A stretch of 64,000 bases of DNA, taken from NCBI GenBank assembly GCA_029248525.1, contig JAQWJE010000039.1, positions 1-64,000 on the forward strand. Direction: 5' to 3'. This DNA comes from Candidatus Binatia bacterium (GTDB lineage: Bacteria > Desulfobacterota > Binatia > UBA12015). This document shows, piece after piece, positions 36,727 through 45,799 of the stretch. Numbering within the stretch: position 1 is the stretch's first letter; the number at the start of each line of letters is the position of its first letter. The position numbers and the translations under genes are program-made. Under the pieces are notes generated by a model. It made no database searches, was not told the origin of the DNA, and saw only the letters and a program-made list of their open reading frames with translations.

Positions 36727-36728
36727 CA

Positions 36729-37469
36729 ATGATTTTGCTGGGGATCGACACCGCGACATCGACCGGCGGAGTGGGGATTGTTCGGGCCGGCGATGGTGAG
36801 AGCCGAATTCTGGCCGACGATTCGCGAGTCGCCGGTCGTACGCACGGGGCGATGATCCTCGAGCAGATGGACGCTGCGTTGGCGACCGCCGAGTTGGAAC
36901 TTTCGGAGGTCGATGTTTTCGCTGTGGCCAACGGCCCGGGTTCATTTACCGGATTGAGGGTGGGGATGGCGACGGCAAAGTCGCTGGCCTGGGCCTGCGG
37001 TCGGCCGCTCATCGGGGTGCCGACCCTGGAGGCCTGGGCGGGTCGCGCGATCTCCATCGACGATACGGCCGCCGCGGGTGCCGATCAGGTAATTGGCGTC
37101 GTCCTGGATGCCCGGAAGGGCGAGGTTTATCGTGCGGCCTTCGCGTCCGACCCCGGGGCAAGCCAGTTGCGACGCATTCTCCCCGAGGCTGTGGTAGCGC
37201 CCGAGGCGTGCGCCGACAGTTTGCTCTCGCTGGTCGGCGCAGGCTCCACGGTGCGCTTGCTGGGCGATGGCCCTGCGCGTTACACGGAGGCCTTTTCGTC
37301 TCTGGCCAGCCTGGAGCAGGTGCCGATGGATACTCTTCCGCCATCGGGAGGCGCGGTCGCTTCGCTGGCCGCATCCAGGGCCCTGGCAGGGGACTTTGAT
37401 GATCCGCGGCGGTTGGCTCCTCTCTACGTCCGGGCCTCCGAAGCCGAGCTTTCGTTGGCCAAACGATAA
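36729..37469 (+). CDS. tsaB: tRNA threonylcarbamoyladenosine biosynthesis protein TsaB
   Basis: A 246-residue ASKHA-fold protein: LGIDTATSTGGVGIV, VDVFAVANGPGSFTGLRVGMATAKSLAWA and VLDARKGEVYRAAF. TsaB pairs with TsaD and TsaE to make t6A37 in ANN-decoding tRNAs. It follows rseP by 2 bases and ends the cluster. A C-terminal region to PLYVRASEAEL is standard. Confidence 0.94.
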   Translation: MILLGIDTATSTGGVGIVRAGDGESRILADDSRVAGRTHGAMILEQMDAALATAELELSEVDVFAVANGPGSFTGLRVGMATAKSLAWACGRPLIGVPTLEAWAGRAISIDDTAAAGADQVIGVVLDARKGEVYRAAFASDPGASQLRRILPEAVVAPEACADSLLSLVGAGSTVRLLGDGPARYTEAFSSLASLEQVPMDTLPPSGGAVASLAASRALAGDFDDPRRLAPLYVRASEAELSLAKR

Positions 37470-37485
37470 ATTCAGTTTAGCGGAT

Positions 37486-37514
37486 TGATCAAGATCGGAG
37501 ATCCGCGTATTCTG
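37486..37514 (+). promoter_or_regulatory. Candidate sigma-70 promoter for the DUF465 gene
   Basis: TTGATC (37486-37491) and TATTCT (37509-37514) are 17 bases apart, in the 113-base gap between tsaB and the DUF465 gene. Four of six bases match consensus in each box. Transcription would start near 37521, leaving a 60-base leader. Confidence 0.5.
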
Positions 37515-37582
37515 GAGACAGGTCCTTTGCGGGCCAGATCAAGCGAACGAAAATCAAGGCGCCTGGCGCCAGAGGAGTGTCT

Positions 37583-37828
37583 ATGGAGCAGCGAGAGCAA
37601 CAAGCCATCCGGTCACTTTTGGATCACGACTTCGAGCTGAGAAAGACCTTTCGGCAGCACGCCGATCTGGAAAAACAGATCAAGGCGTTTAACGGCCGGC
37701 CGGCACTCACCGCCGCCGACGAGGCCCTGCGAAAGCAACTGCAGAAGCGCAAGCTGGCGGGAATGGATCGCATGATGGCCATCGTGGCCCGTCACGATGC
37801 CCACTCGCCCGCGTCCAAGATGAGCTGA
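37583..37828 (+). CDS. DUF465 (YdcH-type) small helical protein
   Basis: An 81-residue protein with the DUF465 plan: LLDHDFELRKTFRQHADLEKQIK, then LTAADEALRKQLQKRKLAGMDRM, two helices forming a coiled coil. The family is widespread and its function is not established. ATG 37583 is used because GAGGAG precedes it at 6 bases; a GTG six bases upstream is in frame. The gene stands alone between tsaB and the ilv genes. Confidence 0.8.
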   Translation: MEQREQQAIRSLLDHDFELRKTFRQHADLEKQIKAFNGRPALTAADEALRKQLQKRKLAGMDRMMAIVARHDAHSPASKMS

Positions 37829-37938
37829 GGCCTCCCGGAATCCAGTCTCTTGGGGGCTCCTGAGGGCGCGGCGAGCTGGTTGGAATCGACGATTTTACGA
37901 TTGTGGCGAGGAAAGTTGCGTTTCGTTCGCCAGCGATA

Positions 37939-37952
37939 GTGGATCTATCCAC
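37939..37952. promoter_or_regulatory. Palindrome upstream of ilvN (operator candidate)
   Basis: GTGGAT-CT-ATCCAC forms a perfect 6+6 inverted repeat 24 bases before the ilvN start. In a 147-base gap with no gene this is a plausible operator or leader element. No leader peptide with a run of branched-chain codons is visible. Confidence 0.4.
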
Positions 37953-37975
37953 CTCCAATAGCTAAATGCACGCCT

Positions 37976-38554
37976 ATGCGGCACATTATATCTGTGCTCG
38001 TGGAGAACGAGTTTGGGGTTCTCGCGAAGGTTTCAGGTCTGTTTTCGGGGCGCGGCTTCAACATTGAAAGCCTGTGCGTTGCGGAAACCAGCGACCCGAC
38101 GATCTCGCGAATCACCCTGATGACCACGGGCGATGACAGCGTTCTCCAGCAAGTCACCAAGCAACTCAACAAGCAGGTGAACGTTGTAAAGGTAAGCGAC
38201 CACCGAGAGGGCAGTTCCATCGAACGTGAACTCGTCCTGATCAAGGTAGCGGCCAGCGGAAATACACGCAGCGACGTTCTCGGGGTGGTGAATATTTTCC
38301 GCGGCAAGATCGTTGACGTCGCGGCGGAATCCTACGTGGTTGAAGTCACGGGGACACAGGATAAAATCGAGGCTCTTTTGAGACTGCTCGAGCCCTACGG
38401 GGTTTTGGAGATTGTCCGGACGGGTGTTGTTGCCCTTCGGCGCGGCGCTGATGTCCTGGCGCATGCTCCACGGGAAGTCGCCCCTGAGGTGGATCAGGAC
38501 GGGGAACATGAGGGTCGTATTCAGCGAGATGGCTCGGAAGCCGATTTCGTCTAG
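37976..38554 (+). CDS. ilvN: Acetolactate synthase small (regulatory) subunit
   Basis: A 192-residue protein with an N-terminal ACT domain (IISVLVENEFGVLAKVSGLFSGRGFNIESL) and the C-terminal regulatory domain (RSDVLGVVNIFRGKIVDVA, LEPYGVLEIVRTGVVALRRG). It confers valine feedback on acetolactate synthase. The catalytic subunit ilvB, usually next door, is not in this window; upstream is only a 147-base gap. A 30-residue acidic C-terminal tail is extra. ilvC follows by 13 bases. Confidence 0.95.
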   Translation: MRHIISVLVENEFGVLAKVSGLFSGRGFNIESLCVAETSDPTISRITLMTTGDDSVLQQVTKQLNKQVNVVKVSDHREGSSIERELVLIKVAASGNTRSDVLGVVNIFRGKIVDVAAESYVVEVTGTQDKIEALLRLLEPYGVLEIVRTGVVALRRGADVLAHAPREVAPEVDQDGEHEGRIQRDGSEADFV

Positions 38555-38567
38555 GGAGTGAAGCGCA

Positions 38568-39590
38568 ATGGCATTGAACGTCTATACCGACAAGGACGCG
38601 AGTCTTGATTTGATCCGAGGCCGCAAGGTCGCGGTATTGGGCTACGGCTCACAGGGGCACGCTCATGCTCTGAACCTGCACGAGAGTGGCGTGGAGGTAT
38701 GCGTCGGTCTCCGACCCGATAGCGCTTCGCGTGCGAAGGCCGAATCGGCCGGCTTGAAAGTGCTGGATACGGCAGCGGCGGCCAAATGGGCCGAGGTCGT
38801 GATGGTATTGCTGCCCGACGAGATGCAGCAGGAGTCGTTCGAAAACGAGATCGCGGCCGGGCTCGAAGAAGGCAACTCGTTGGCCTTCGGTCATGGCTTC
38901 AATTTTCATTTCGAAAAGATTGTCCCTCCCGCGGGTGTGAATGTGTTCATGGTCGCGCCCAAGGGCCCGGGGCATCTGGTGCGCAGTGAGTATCAGGGTG
39001 GTCGTGGTGTTCCCTGCTTGATTGCGATCGGCCAGGATCCGACCGGGGATACCCGCGACGTTGCTCTCGCTTACGCCAGCGCAATCGGTGGCGGCCGCGC
39101 CGCGATTATCGAGACCACTTTCCGTGAGGAAACCGAAACCGATCTCTTTGGCGAGCAGGCAGTCCTGTGCGGCGGTCTCACCGAATTGGTGCGGGCGGGC
39201 TACGAGACCCTCGTCGATGCCGGTTACGATCCGGATATGGCCTACTTTGAATGTCTGCATGAGGTGAAGCTGATTGTGGATCTGATGTACGAGGGCGGCA
39301 TCGCGAACATGCGTTACTCGATCAGCAATACCGCAGAGTACGGAGATCTGACCCGCGGCAAGCGCGTCATCGGGACAGAGGCCCGCAAGGCGATGAAGGA
39401 AATCCTTGCGGAAATTCAGGAAGGCAAGTTTGCGGACGAATGGCTCACGGAGCATCGGTGCGGCCAGCCTCATTTCCGGGAACTTCGCAAGGAAGGCGAG
39501 CATCATCCAATCGAGGAAGTCGGAGCAAGATTGCGTGGGTTGATGCCATGGATGAAGTCCGACCGTCTTGTCGACAAGTCGAAGAACTAG
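38568..39590 (+). CDS. ilvC: Ketol-acid reductoisomerase (class I)
   Basis: A 340-residue enzyme with the NADPH-binding motif [17 protein letters not shown], the catalytic region [13 protein letters not shown], the Mg/active-site block [30 protein letters not shown] and the expected class I length. It isomerises and reduces 2-acetolactate in valine, leucine and isoleucine synthesis. With ilvN before it and leuB at 49.9 kb, the branched-chain pathway is partly represented here. Confidence 0.97.
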   Translation: MALNVYTDKDASLDLIRGRKVAVLGYGSQGHAHALNLHESGVEVCVGLRPDSASRAKAESAGLKVLDTAAAAKWAEVVMVLLPDEMQQESFENEIAAGLEEGNSLAFGHGFNFHFEKIVPPAGVNVFMVAPKGPGHLVRSEYQGGRGVPCLIAIGQDPTGDTRDVALAYASAIGGGRAAIIETTFREETETDLFGEQAVLCGGLTELVRAGYETLVDAGYDPDMAYFECLHEVKLIVDLMYEGGIANMRYSISNTAEYGDLTRGKRVIGTEARKAMKEILAEIQEGKFADEWLTEHRCGQPHFRELRKEGEHHPIEEVGARLRGLMPWMKSDRLVDKSKN

Positions 39591-39597
39591 GCCTGGT

Positions 39598-40272
39598 TTG
39601 AGTTCCGACGCCGATATCGGACGTCTGATTGCGCCCGAGGGAAAAACCTCCGTTGCCGGCTTTTTGGGCGCGGGGTGTTTGATGGCCTTGCTGGGCGTTC
39701 TCGTGTCGCCCTGGTGGTGGTTGCCAGCAGCCCCGGCAATCGTTCTGGGCCTTTTCTTCTTATGGTTCTTTCGGGACCCGGCGCGAGTTCCGCCGGGCGG
39801 GCCCGAGAGTGTGGTATCTCCCGCCGACGGCCGCGTTCTTCGCGTCGAGACGGATGTGGAGGACGCCCGCTTCTTTGAAGGCGTCGGAACACGTGTGTGT
39901 ATTTTCATGTCCCCGGTGGATGTTCATGTGAACCGCAACCCGGTCGACGGCGAAGTCGAAGCTGTGCGCTATCACGCCGGAAAGTACTTCGCCGCATATT
40001 CCGACAAGGCCTCGCTGGATAATGAACAGAATGCCGTCGTTCTGCGAACCACGAACGGTCGACGGCTCGGGTACGTGCAAATTGCGGGCTTTCTGGCGCG
40101 AAGAATCGTTTGTCATTTATCCGCTGGTGATTCCTGCGTTCGCGGCGAGCGAATGGGGATGATCAAACTCGGCTCGCGGGTTGACATTTTCGTGCCGGGC
40201 GCATTTACCTTGGGGGTGGAGGCAGGGGATCGGGTACTCGCTGGCGAGACGGTCCTCGGTCAATTGGAATGA
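39598..40272 (+). CDS. psd: Phosphatidylserine decarboxylase, short archaeal-type
   Basis: A protein of about 224 residues with two hydrophobic segments near the N-terminus (LGAGCLMALLGVLVS and AIVLGLFFLWFF) and the PSD blocks VVSPADGRVL, FMSPVDVHVNRNPVDGEV and RMGMIKLGSRVDIFVP. Autocleavage at the Gly-Ser of LGS makes the pyruvoyl cofactor. It makes phosphatidylethanolamine from the product of pssA next door. The start is assigned to TTG 39598, just after ilvC; an in-frame TTG at 39568 would overlap ilvC. The protein overlaps pssA by 4 bases (ATGA). Confidence 0.93.
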   Translation: MSSDADIGRLIAPEGKTSVAGFLGAGCLMALLGVLVSPWWWLPAAPAIVLGLFFLWFFRDPARVPPGGPESVVSPADGRVLRVETDVEDARFFEGVGTRVCIFMSPVDVHVNRNPVDGEVEAVRYHAGKYFAAYSDKASLDNEQNAVVLRTTNGRRLGYVQIAGFLARRIVCHLSAGDSCVRGERMGMIKLGSRVDIFVPGAFTLGVEAGDRVLAGETVLGQLE

Positions 40273-41102
40273 CGGGGCGGGGGAATAAAAAGGTACGGCC
40301 GATTCGCGATGGCGGAGACGACGGGGCGACCATGCCCAGAGGCGTCTACATTCTGCCGAACCTGTTCACGACGGCCAGCATCTTTATCGGCTTCTATGCG
40401 ATTCTGTCGGCGAGTCAGGGCCATTTCTTCCGCGCAGCCGTTTGTATCGTGGTCGCGCATGTCTGTGACGGTCTCGACGGTCGTATTGCCCGGCTGACCA
40501 ACACCACCAGCGCCTTTGGCGTTCAGTACGATTCGCTCGCGGATCTCGTGGCATTTGGCGTCTCCCCGGCAATCCTGATTTATTACTGGGCGCTTCAGCC
40601 TTTCGGTGCGTGGGGATGGCTTGCGGGGTCGCTCTTTGTGGTCTGTGGGGCTCTCCGACTGGCTCGATTCAATGCCCAGGCGGCGGTTTCGAAGTCCAAT
40701 GATTTCATCGGATTGCCGATTCCTGCAGCAGCCGATCTTTTGGCGGCCACGGTTCTGCTGTATGATTATTTCGATGTCCCCGCAGACTCCAGTCGTTACG
40801 TTTTGGTCCCGGTTCTGGTCTATTCATTGGCGCTTCTGATGGTCAGCAACGTCCCTTATTACAGCTTCAAGGATATCAATGTGCGTTCGCGGCAGCCTTT
40901 TTCGATGCTGGTCGCAGCGGTGATTTTGGTGATGTTGCTCATCGCCGAACCGCAGGTGATGCTCTTCGGCGGCATGTTGGGTTACGCCGCCTCGGGACCG
41001 GCCAAGGCGCTCATCGACTGGCTCAGGCAAGATCCGGGCACCGACGCAGAGGCCCGATCAGGGCAAGGTGGGCGAGCAGGCCGAGGACAAGACAGTCCGT
41101 GA
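40269..41102 (+). CDS. pssA: CDP-diacylglycerol--serine O-phosphatidyltransferase
   Basis: A 277-residue inner-membrane protein with about eight helices and the CDP-alcohol phosphotransferase motif DGLDGRIARLTNTTSAFG, followed by the spaced Asp residues of YDSLAD. It makes phosphatidylserine from CDP-diacylglycerol (cdsA, 34.8 kb) and serine. The psd-pssA pair is a standard phosphatidylethanolamine module. The last 25 residues are a soluble basic/acidic tail. Confidence 0.94.
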   Translation: MTGRGNKKVRPIRDGGDDGATMPRGVYILPNLFTTASIFIGFYAILSASQGHFFRAAVCIVVAHVCDGLDGRIARLTNTTSAFGVQYDSLADLVAFGVSPAILIYYWALQPFGAWGWLAGSLFVVCGALRLARFNAQAAVSKSNDFIGLPIPAAADLLAATVLLYDYFDVPADSSRYVLVPVLVYSLALLMVSNVPYYSFKDINVRSRQPFSMLVAAVILVMLLIAEPQVMLFGGMLGYAASGPAKALIDWLRQDPGTDAEARSGQGGRAGRGQDSP

Positions 41103-41177
41103 CGGGATGCGGTCTGATTGAATCCCGGGCCTGGTTCGGGGGCGCTTGATAAGTAGCGCTTATGTAACGACCCTATT

Positions 41178-41186
41178 TGTTATACT
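41178..41186 (+). promoter_or_regulatory. Extended -10 promoter candidate for the cox operon
   Basis: TG-T-TATACT at 41178-41186 is an extended -10 box 64 bases before the coxB start, in the only gap between pssA and coxB. A convincing -35 box is absent, which extended -10 promoters tolerate. Confidence 0.4.
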
Positions 41187-41249
41187 TGATTCTAACTTTT
41201 AAAAGCGGTTGAAGATCATGGACTTTTCTACAAACTCAGAGGTGATTGA

Positions 41250-42041
41250 GTGAATTCCGAATACGGATTCGAGATCGGGATGTCCCCACCGGCATCTACG
41301 TACTCCGGGCAGATTGATTGGTTGATGGGTGTATTGCACATCGCCATGATTGGGATGTTTCTTATTTGGGGCATTTATTTCGTGTATTGCCTCATCGCTT
41401 ATCGGGCACGCCCCGGTGGGCAGGCGACGTATCACCAGACCGGCGAGAAGGCTTCCTTCATCCCCGACGGAATCGTGCTGGCTTTCGAACTTTGGCTGAT
41501 TCTCGGGTTCGGGATTCCGATCTGGGCGGAACTCAAGCAGGAGACCCCTCCTGTGGAAGAGTCTCTCGAAGTCGTCCTCGTAGCCCAGCAATTCGCGTGG
41601 AATTTCCAGTACGCCGGCCCGGATGGAGTTTTCGGCAAACGCGACGTTGATCAGGTATCGGCCTCGAACCCGATTGGTCTCGATGAGCAGGATCCGGCCG
41701 CGAAGGATGATTTCATCACGATCAACAATCTCTACGTCCCGGTCAACAAATCGGTGATTTTGCGGATGACGTCCAAGGACGTGATCCACGATTTTCAGGT
41801 GACGAATTTCCGTAACAAGCAGGACATTCTCCCCGGTACGGTCCAGACACTCTGGTTCGAACCCGAAAGGACCGGCAAGTTCGAGATCGGCTGCGCCCAG
41901 CTTTGCGGCTTGGGGCATACGCAGATGGTCGGGAATGTCTGGGTGGAAACCCCGGAAGACTACAAAGAGTGGGAACAAGAACAGATCGAGGAGGCGATGG
42001 CGGAAGCCGAAGCCGAGGCATCTGATTCGGCGCGGTCCTGA
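41250..42041 (+). CDS. coxB: Cytochrome c oxidase subunit II
   Basis: A 263-residue protein with two membrane helices (about residues 28-50 and 74-92) and a periplasmic cupredoxin domain. CuA ligands are visible: His180 in VIHDFQV, Cys215, Cys219, His223 and Met226 in CAQLCGLGHTQM. Gln replaces the usual Glu at 217, which contributes only a backbone contact. There is no C-terminal cytochrome c domain. It starts with GTG after GAGGTGA. It is first of coxBACD and accepts electrons from cytochrome c or a copper protein. Confidence 0.96.
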   Translation: MNSEYGFEIGMSPPASTYSGQIDWLMGVLHIAMIGMFLIWGIYFVYCLIAYRARPGGQATYHQTGEKASFIPDGIVLAFELWLILGFGIPIWAELKQETPPVEESLEVVLVAQQFAWNFQYAGPDGVFGKRDVDQVSASNPIGLDEQDPAAKDDFITINNLYVPVNKSVILRMTSKDVIHDFQVTNFRNKQDILPGTVQTLWFEPERTGKFEIGCAQLCGLGHTQMVGNVWVETPEDYKEWEQEQIEEAMAEAEAEASDSARS

Positions 42042-42069
42042 TGGACCCGGATCCACGGAGTAAAAGTAT

Positions 42070-43827
42070 ATGAGCGACCACGGTCACGCAGAGCCGACCA
42101 CCTTTTGGCGGAAATACGTATTTTCCGTCGACCATAAGGTGATCGGGATTCAATACCTTATCACTTCCTTCCTTTTTCTCCTGGTGGGTTTCGGCATGAT
42201 GATGCTGATGCGCTACCAGCTCGCGATGCCGAGTCCCGGAGATGATTTTGACCCGGATAATCTGGGAATGATTCGTGGCGCGATTGCCTGGTTGTTCGGT
42301 GAGAATTTGATGCCCTACGGGTTCATGTCTCCCCACTTCTACAACCAACTGGGCGCCATGCACGGTACCGTCATGATTTTCCTCGGTGTTGTGCCTCTCG
42401 GAGTTGCGGCCTTCGGTAACTACGTTCTGCCGATTCAGATCGGTGCCGACGACATGGCCTTTCCGCGCATGAACATGATGTCCTACTGGGTGTATCTGGT
42501 CGGTGGCATCGTCATGATGTCGGCTTTCCTCGCACCTGGCGGAGCCGCTCAGTCAGGCTGGACGTCTTATGCTCCGCTTTCGGTGGTTGCACCCCCGGGA
42601 CAGACAATCTGGCTCATCGCGATGGTGATCATCATCACGTCTTCTCTTCTGGGCTCCATCAATTTCATCGTGACCACCCTGAATATGCGCGCCAAGGGGA
42701 TGACCTTCGGCCGTCTCCCGATCTTTTGCTGGGCGCAGTTGGTGACAGCTGTTCTGCTGCTTCTCGCCTTTCCTGTCCTTGAAGCGGGAGCCATCTTCCA
42801 GCTTCTGGACCGCGTCGCGGGAACCAGCTTCTACATTCCCAAGGACATGATGTACGGGTCGACGGTCTTTCCCGCCGCAGGCGGTGGTAACCCGTTGCTC
42901 TGGCAGCATTTGTTCTGGTTCCTCGCCCACCCCGAAGTTTATGTGCTTCTCCTGCCGGCGATGGGCATCGTGTGCGAAATCATCGCGACGAACACGCGTA
43001 AGCCGATCTTCGGTTACAAGGAAATCGTTGGCTCGATGATTCTGATCGGCGCCTTGAGCTTTGTGGTCTGGGCGCATCATATGTTCGTGTCCGGGATGCG
43101 AACCAGTCTGGCCAATCTATTCGTGACGACCACGCTGACGATTTCAGTTCCATCGGTAGCGATCCTGACCTGTATGCTGCTCAGTTTGCGAGGGGCGCAA
43201 ATCCGCTTCAATACGCCCATGCTCTTTGCGCTGGCCTTTCTGCCGATGTTCGGCATCGGTGGCTTGACCGGGCTTCCTCTGGGCTTCGCCCCGACAGATC
43301 TTTATCTGCACGACACCTATTACGTTATCGGCCATTTCCACTACGTTGTGGCCCCCGGGAGTCTTGCAGCTTTGATGGGTGGCACTTATTTCTGGTTCCC
43401 GAAAATGTTCGGCCGCCGGATGAACGAGAAGCTCGGAAAGGTCCACTTCTGGATGACCATCATCCCGATGAACTTTGTTTTCTTCCCGATGCTCTTCCAA
43501 GGCATGTGGGGGATGCAGCGACGACTCGCAGATCCGACCTTGCAGTGGCACAACCTTCCCGTGCAGGGTTGGAACTATGTCATCTCGGCCGCAGCGCTGG
43601 TGCTCCTGATCGGCCAGCTGCCGTTCATCTTCAACTTTTTCTACAGTATCTGGAACGGGGAAGAAGCCGGCGAGAACCCGTGGGAAGCGACGACGCTGGA
43701 ATGGTCTTGCCCGTCTCCGCCTCCACATGGCAACTTCCTCGCACCGCCTCAGGTCTATCGTGGCCCTTATGAGTACAGCGTCCCCGGACGTCAGAGCGAC
43801 TTCTGGCGCCAGGACGAGATAGCCTGA
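42070..43827 (+). CDS. coxA: Cytochrome c oxidase subunit I
   Basis: A 585-residue, 12-helix haem-copper oxidase subunit. It has the haem a His in AMHGTVMIF, the CuB His and cross-linked Tyr in AHPEVYVLLLPAMG, the His-His pair in WAHHMF, and the haem ligands in HDTYYVIGHFHYV. The Tyr of the HPEVY motif marks an A-type oxidase. It reduces oxygen to water while pumping protons. A hydrophilic C-terminal tail follows the last helix. Confidence 0.97.
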   Translation: MSDHGHAEPTTFWRKYVFSVDHKVIGIQYLITSFLFLLVGFGMMMLMRYQLAMPSPGDDFDPDNLGMIRGAIAWLFGENLMPYGFMSPHFYNQLGAMHGTVMIFLGVVPLGVAAFGNYVLPIQIGADDMAFPRMNMMSYWVYLVGGIVMMSAFLAPGGAAQSGWTSYAPLSVVAPPGQTIWLIAMVIIITSSLLGSINFIVTTLNMRAKGMTFGRLPIFCWAQLVTAVLLLLAFPVLEAGAIFQLLDRVAGTSFYIPKDMMYGSTVFPAAGGGNPLLWQHLFWFLAHPEVYVLLLPAMGIVCEIIATNTRKPIFGYKEIVGSMILIGALSFVVWAHHMFVSGMRTSLANLFVTTTLTISVPSVAILTCMLLSLRGAQIRFNTPMLFALAFLPMFGIGGLTGLPLGFAPTDLYLHDTYYVIGHFHYVVAPGSLAALMGGTYFWFPKMFGRRMNEKLGKVHFWMTIIPMNFVFFPMLFQGMWGMQRRLADPTLQWHNLPVQGWNYVISAAALVLLIGQLPFIFNFFYSIWNGEEAGENPWEATTLEWSCPSPPPHGNFLAPPQVYRGPYEYSVPGRQSDFWRQDEIA

Positions 43828-43857
43828 ACCGGCTGGAAAACGGATAGGAGAAACATC

Positions 43858-44439
43858 GTGAGCAGCCACGCACCTGCGAATACAGCCACCGGCATCTCGA
43901 ATGCCAAACTTGGAATCTGGAGCTTTCTGGCATCGGAAGTAATGCTTTTTGGCGGACTCCTGAGCGCCTACGTCATCCTGAATACGGGCTCGGCGCATAT
44001 GGTAACACCGCCTCGTTCCATGATGGGTGTCCCTCTGGCCACCTTCAACACCTTCGTGCTGATCTCCAGTTCGGTAGCCATGGTTCTGGCTCTGTCGGCG
44101 ATCAAACAAAATCACGTCGATCAATTCAAGAAATGGATGTACTGCGTGATTGGTGGCGCGGGCATCTTCCTCTTGATCAAGAGTTACGAGTACAACCACA
44201 AATGGCACGAGGGTATTACGATCTCGAGCAACCTGTTCGGCTCCTTTTACTATACACTCACGGGCCTCCACGCGATTCATATCATTGGTGGGGTGGGCGT
44301 TCTTTTGTACATTCTCTACGAAGGCTCCAAGGGACGTTACGGTCCCGATAACTACGACCGCGTCGAGTGCGTGGGCCTGTATTGGCACTTCGTGGATCTG
44401 GTTTGGGTGATCTTGTTCCCGATCCTCTATTTGCTGTGA
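43858..44439 (+). CDS. coxC: Cytochrome c oxidase subunit III
   Basis: A 193-residue five-helix subunit III, shorter than the seven-helix mitochondrial type. Features are KLGIWSFLASEVMLFGGLLSAYV at the start, SSNLFGSFYYTLTGLHAIHIIGG, and a C-terminal ECVGLYWHFVDLVWVILFPILYL, the family end motif. Its length fits caa3-type and quinol oxidase subunits. It follows coxA by 30 bases. Confidence 0.95.
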   Translation: MSSHAPANTATGISNAKLGIWSFLASEVMLFGGLLSAYVILNTGSAHMVTPPRSMMGVPLATFNTFVLISSSVAMVLALSAIKQNHVDQFKKWMYCVIGGAGIFLLIKSYEYNHKWHEGITISSNLFGSFYYTLTGLHAIHIIGGVGVLLYILYEGSKGRYGPDNYDRVECVGLYWHFVDLVWVILFPILYLL

Positions 44440-44457
44440 GAAACTGGAGTAGCGACG

Positions 44458-44835
44458 ATGAGCGACGAACACGATAAGGAAGTCCGCGGTTACCTCGCGG
44501 TTTTTGCAAGTCTCCTCGTGCTGACGGGCATGACTGTCGGTGTGGCCTATATGAACCTGCCGGGTTCCATGGGGGTCATCATCGGGCTTCTGATTGCGGT
44601 GACCAAGGCAACCCTGATCGGGGCCTTCTTCATGCATTTGAGAGACGAAGGGAAGTTTATCAACTTCTCTCTCGGCGTCTGTGTCATGTTGGTCATGGTC
44701 CTCCTTTTATTCGTGATGCCTGACCTGGGACTCGTCGAAGAGGAACTGACCAGTATCCGTGAGCGAGAGGCTGCGGCACACGCTCACTACAGTGGTTTTC
44801 AGGATCACTCCGGAGCCGCGGAAGGTGGGCACTGA
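44458..44835 (+). CDS. coxD: Cytochrome c oxidase subunit IV (caa3/CyoD-like)
   Basis: A 125-residue protein with three hydrophobic helices. It has the caa3 subunit IV motif KATLIGAFFMHLRDE followed by a third helix (FSLGVCVMLVMVLLLFVMPDLG). A His/Glu-rich tail with YSGFQDHSGAAEGGH ends the protein. Subunit IV stabilises CuB assembly and proton-channel function in this oxidase class. It follows coxC by 18 bases. Confidence 0.88.
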   Translation: MSDEHDKEVRGYLAVFASLLVLTGMTVGVAYMNLPGSMGVIIGLLIAVTKATLIGAFFMHLRDEGKFINFSLGVCVMLVMVLLLFVMPDLGLVEEELTSIREREAAAHAHYSGFQDHSGAAEGGH

Positions 44836-44838
44836 GCG

Positions 44839-45105
44839 ATGACTATCGTTAGAATCAGCACGGCTTTGGCCACTCTAGGGGTTGTATTCTGGGCATTGAT
44901 TCCCTCGGTCGCTCGGGCTTGCTTCGTCTGTTTTGGCGGGGAAGAGACCGAGTGGACTGCTGCTTTTGTGTCGGGGACCGTGGTGATGCTCGGCTTGCCC
45001 CCGGCGATCGTTCTCGGAGCCAGCTTCGCGATCTATCGCTCCGTCAAACGCAACGAGTCGCTGCTCGCTGAGCGAGAGGCGTCCGAGGACCAGCCAGAGG
45101 GTTGA
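44839..45105 (+). CDS. Small membrane protein of the cox operon, function unknown
   Basis: An 88-residue protein with a signal-like hydrophobic N-terminus (about residues 6-24) leading to CFVCFGGEE, a CxxC motif just after the predicted cleavage or membrane exit. A second helix (GTVVMLGLPPAIVLGASFAIY) precedes a charged cytosolic tail. The CxxC next to the membrane could bind copper or act in thiol exchange for the oxidase; I do not recognise a named family. It lies 3 bases after subunit IV, so it is part of the cox operon. Confidence 0.8.
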   Translation: MTIVRISTALATLGVVFWALIPSVARACFVCFGGEETEWTAAFVSGTVVMLGLPPAIVLGASFAIYRSVKRNESLLAEREASEDQPEG

Positions 45106-45193
45106 CCCTTATTCTGTTAGGGGCCGGGACTTCTGCTGGTTCCCGCGCCGCCTTCTGCTCTGAGGACGACCGGGATCCGGATGCTGGCTCGGA

Positions 45194-45799
45194 TCAGGGC
45201 GACAAGCTGCGAACGTCGCCTCGCAGGCGGAGCATCGCCTCGGCATCTCGCATATCGTAGACGCCCCGAATTTGCGCCTCACCGTCGACCAGGACGAAAT
45301 ACTGGCTGTGGATGATCTCATCATCGCCCAGTTCCTGATTCCCCTCCAGAAGTGGGAGCAGCAAGCCCTCGCTGGCGAGGTTCCAGATCTCCGGTTTGTC
45401 GCCGGTCAGAAAAAACCAACGGTCGCGATTTGCGCCCACCCGGTCGGCATATGCGTCGAGGACCTCCGGTGTGTCCCGCTCGGGATCGACGCTGATGGAC
45501 AGGAACTTCAGGCCTTCAACGGAGCGAGTCTCGTTTTCCAGCTTGTTCATGGCGCTGGTCATCCGCGGGCAAATCGCTGCGCAATGGGTGAAGATCAGAT
45601 CCACAACGTAGGGGTTGCCCGCAAGTTTCTGGTTCGAGAAGGGCTCGCCTGATGTATCCACCAGAGAGAATTCGGGGACGTTCCCAATCACGCTGAGGGG
45701 AGGGCGCGTTCGTCCCCCCAACAGGGCAGCTACGACGGCCAGACCGGCGACTGTGACGAGTCCGGCGATAATGAGAAAGCCGCTGCGAGATTGTTTCAT
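45194..45799 (-). CDS. sco1: SCO1/SenC-type copper chaperone for cytochrome oxidase
   Basis: A 201-residue membrane-anchored thioredoxin-fold protein: one N-terminal helix (about residues 7-28), then VPEFSLVDTSGEPFSN, the copper-binding Cys pair in THCAAICPRM and the distal His in IIHSQYFVL. SCO proteins load copper or reduce cysteines at the CuA site of subunit II. It is last in a leftward operon and its start overlaps the ABC permease stop by 4 bases. It converges on the cox structural operon. Confidence 0.94.
   Translation of the reverse strand: MKQSRSGFLIIAGLVTVAGLAVVAALLGGRTRPPLSVIGNVPEFSLVDTSGEPFSNQKLAGNPYVVDLIFTHCAAICPRMTSAMNKLENETRSVEGLKFLSISVDPERDTPEVLDAYADRVGANRDRWFFLTGDKPEIWNLASEGLLLPLLEGNQELGDDEIIHSQYFVLVDGEAQIRGVYDMRDAEAMLRLRGDVRSLSP

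Noticed and set aside
43144-44637. A 497-codon open frame on the minus strand under coxA-coxC-coxD
   Set aside because: It is antisense to strongly recognised oxidase genes, is rich in His/Arg/Gln and has no family motif. It arises from GC-rich codon use.
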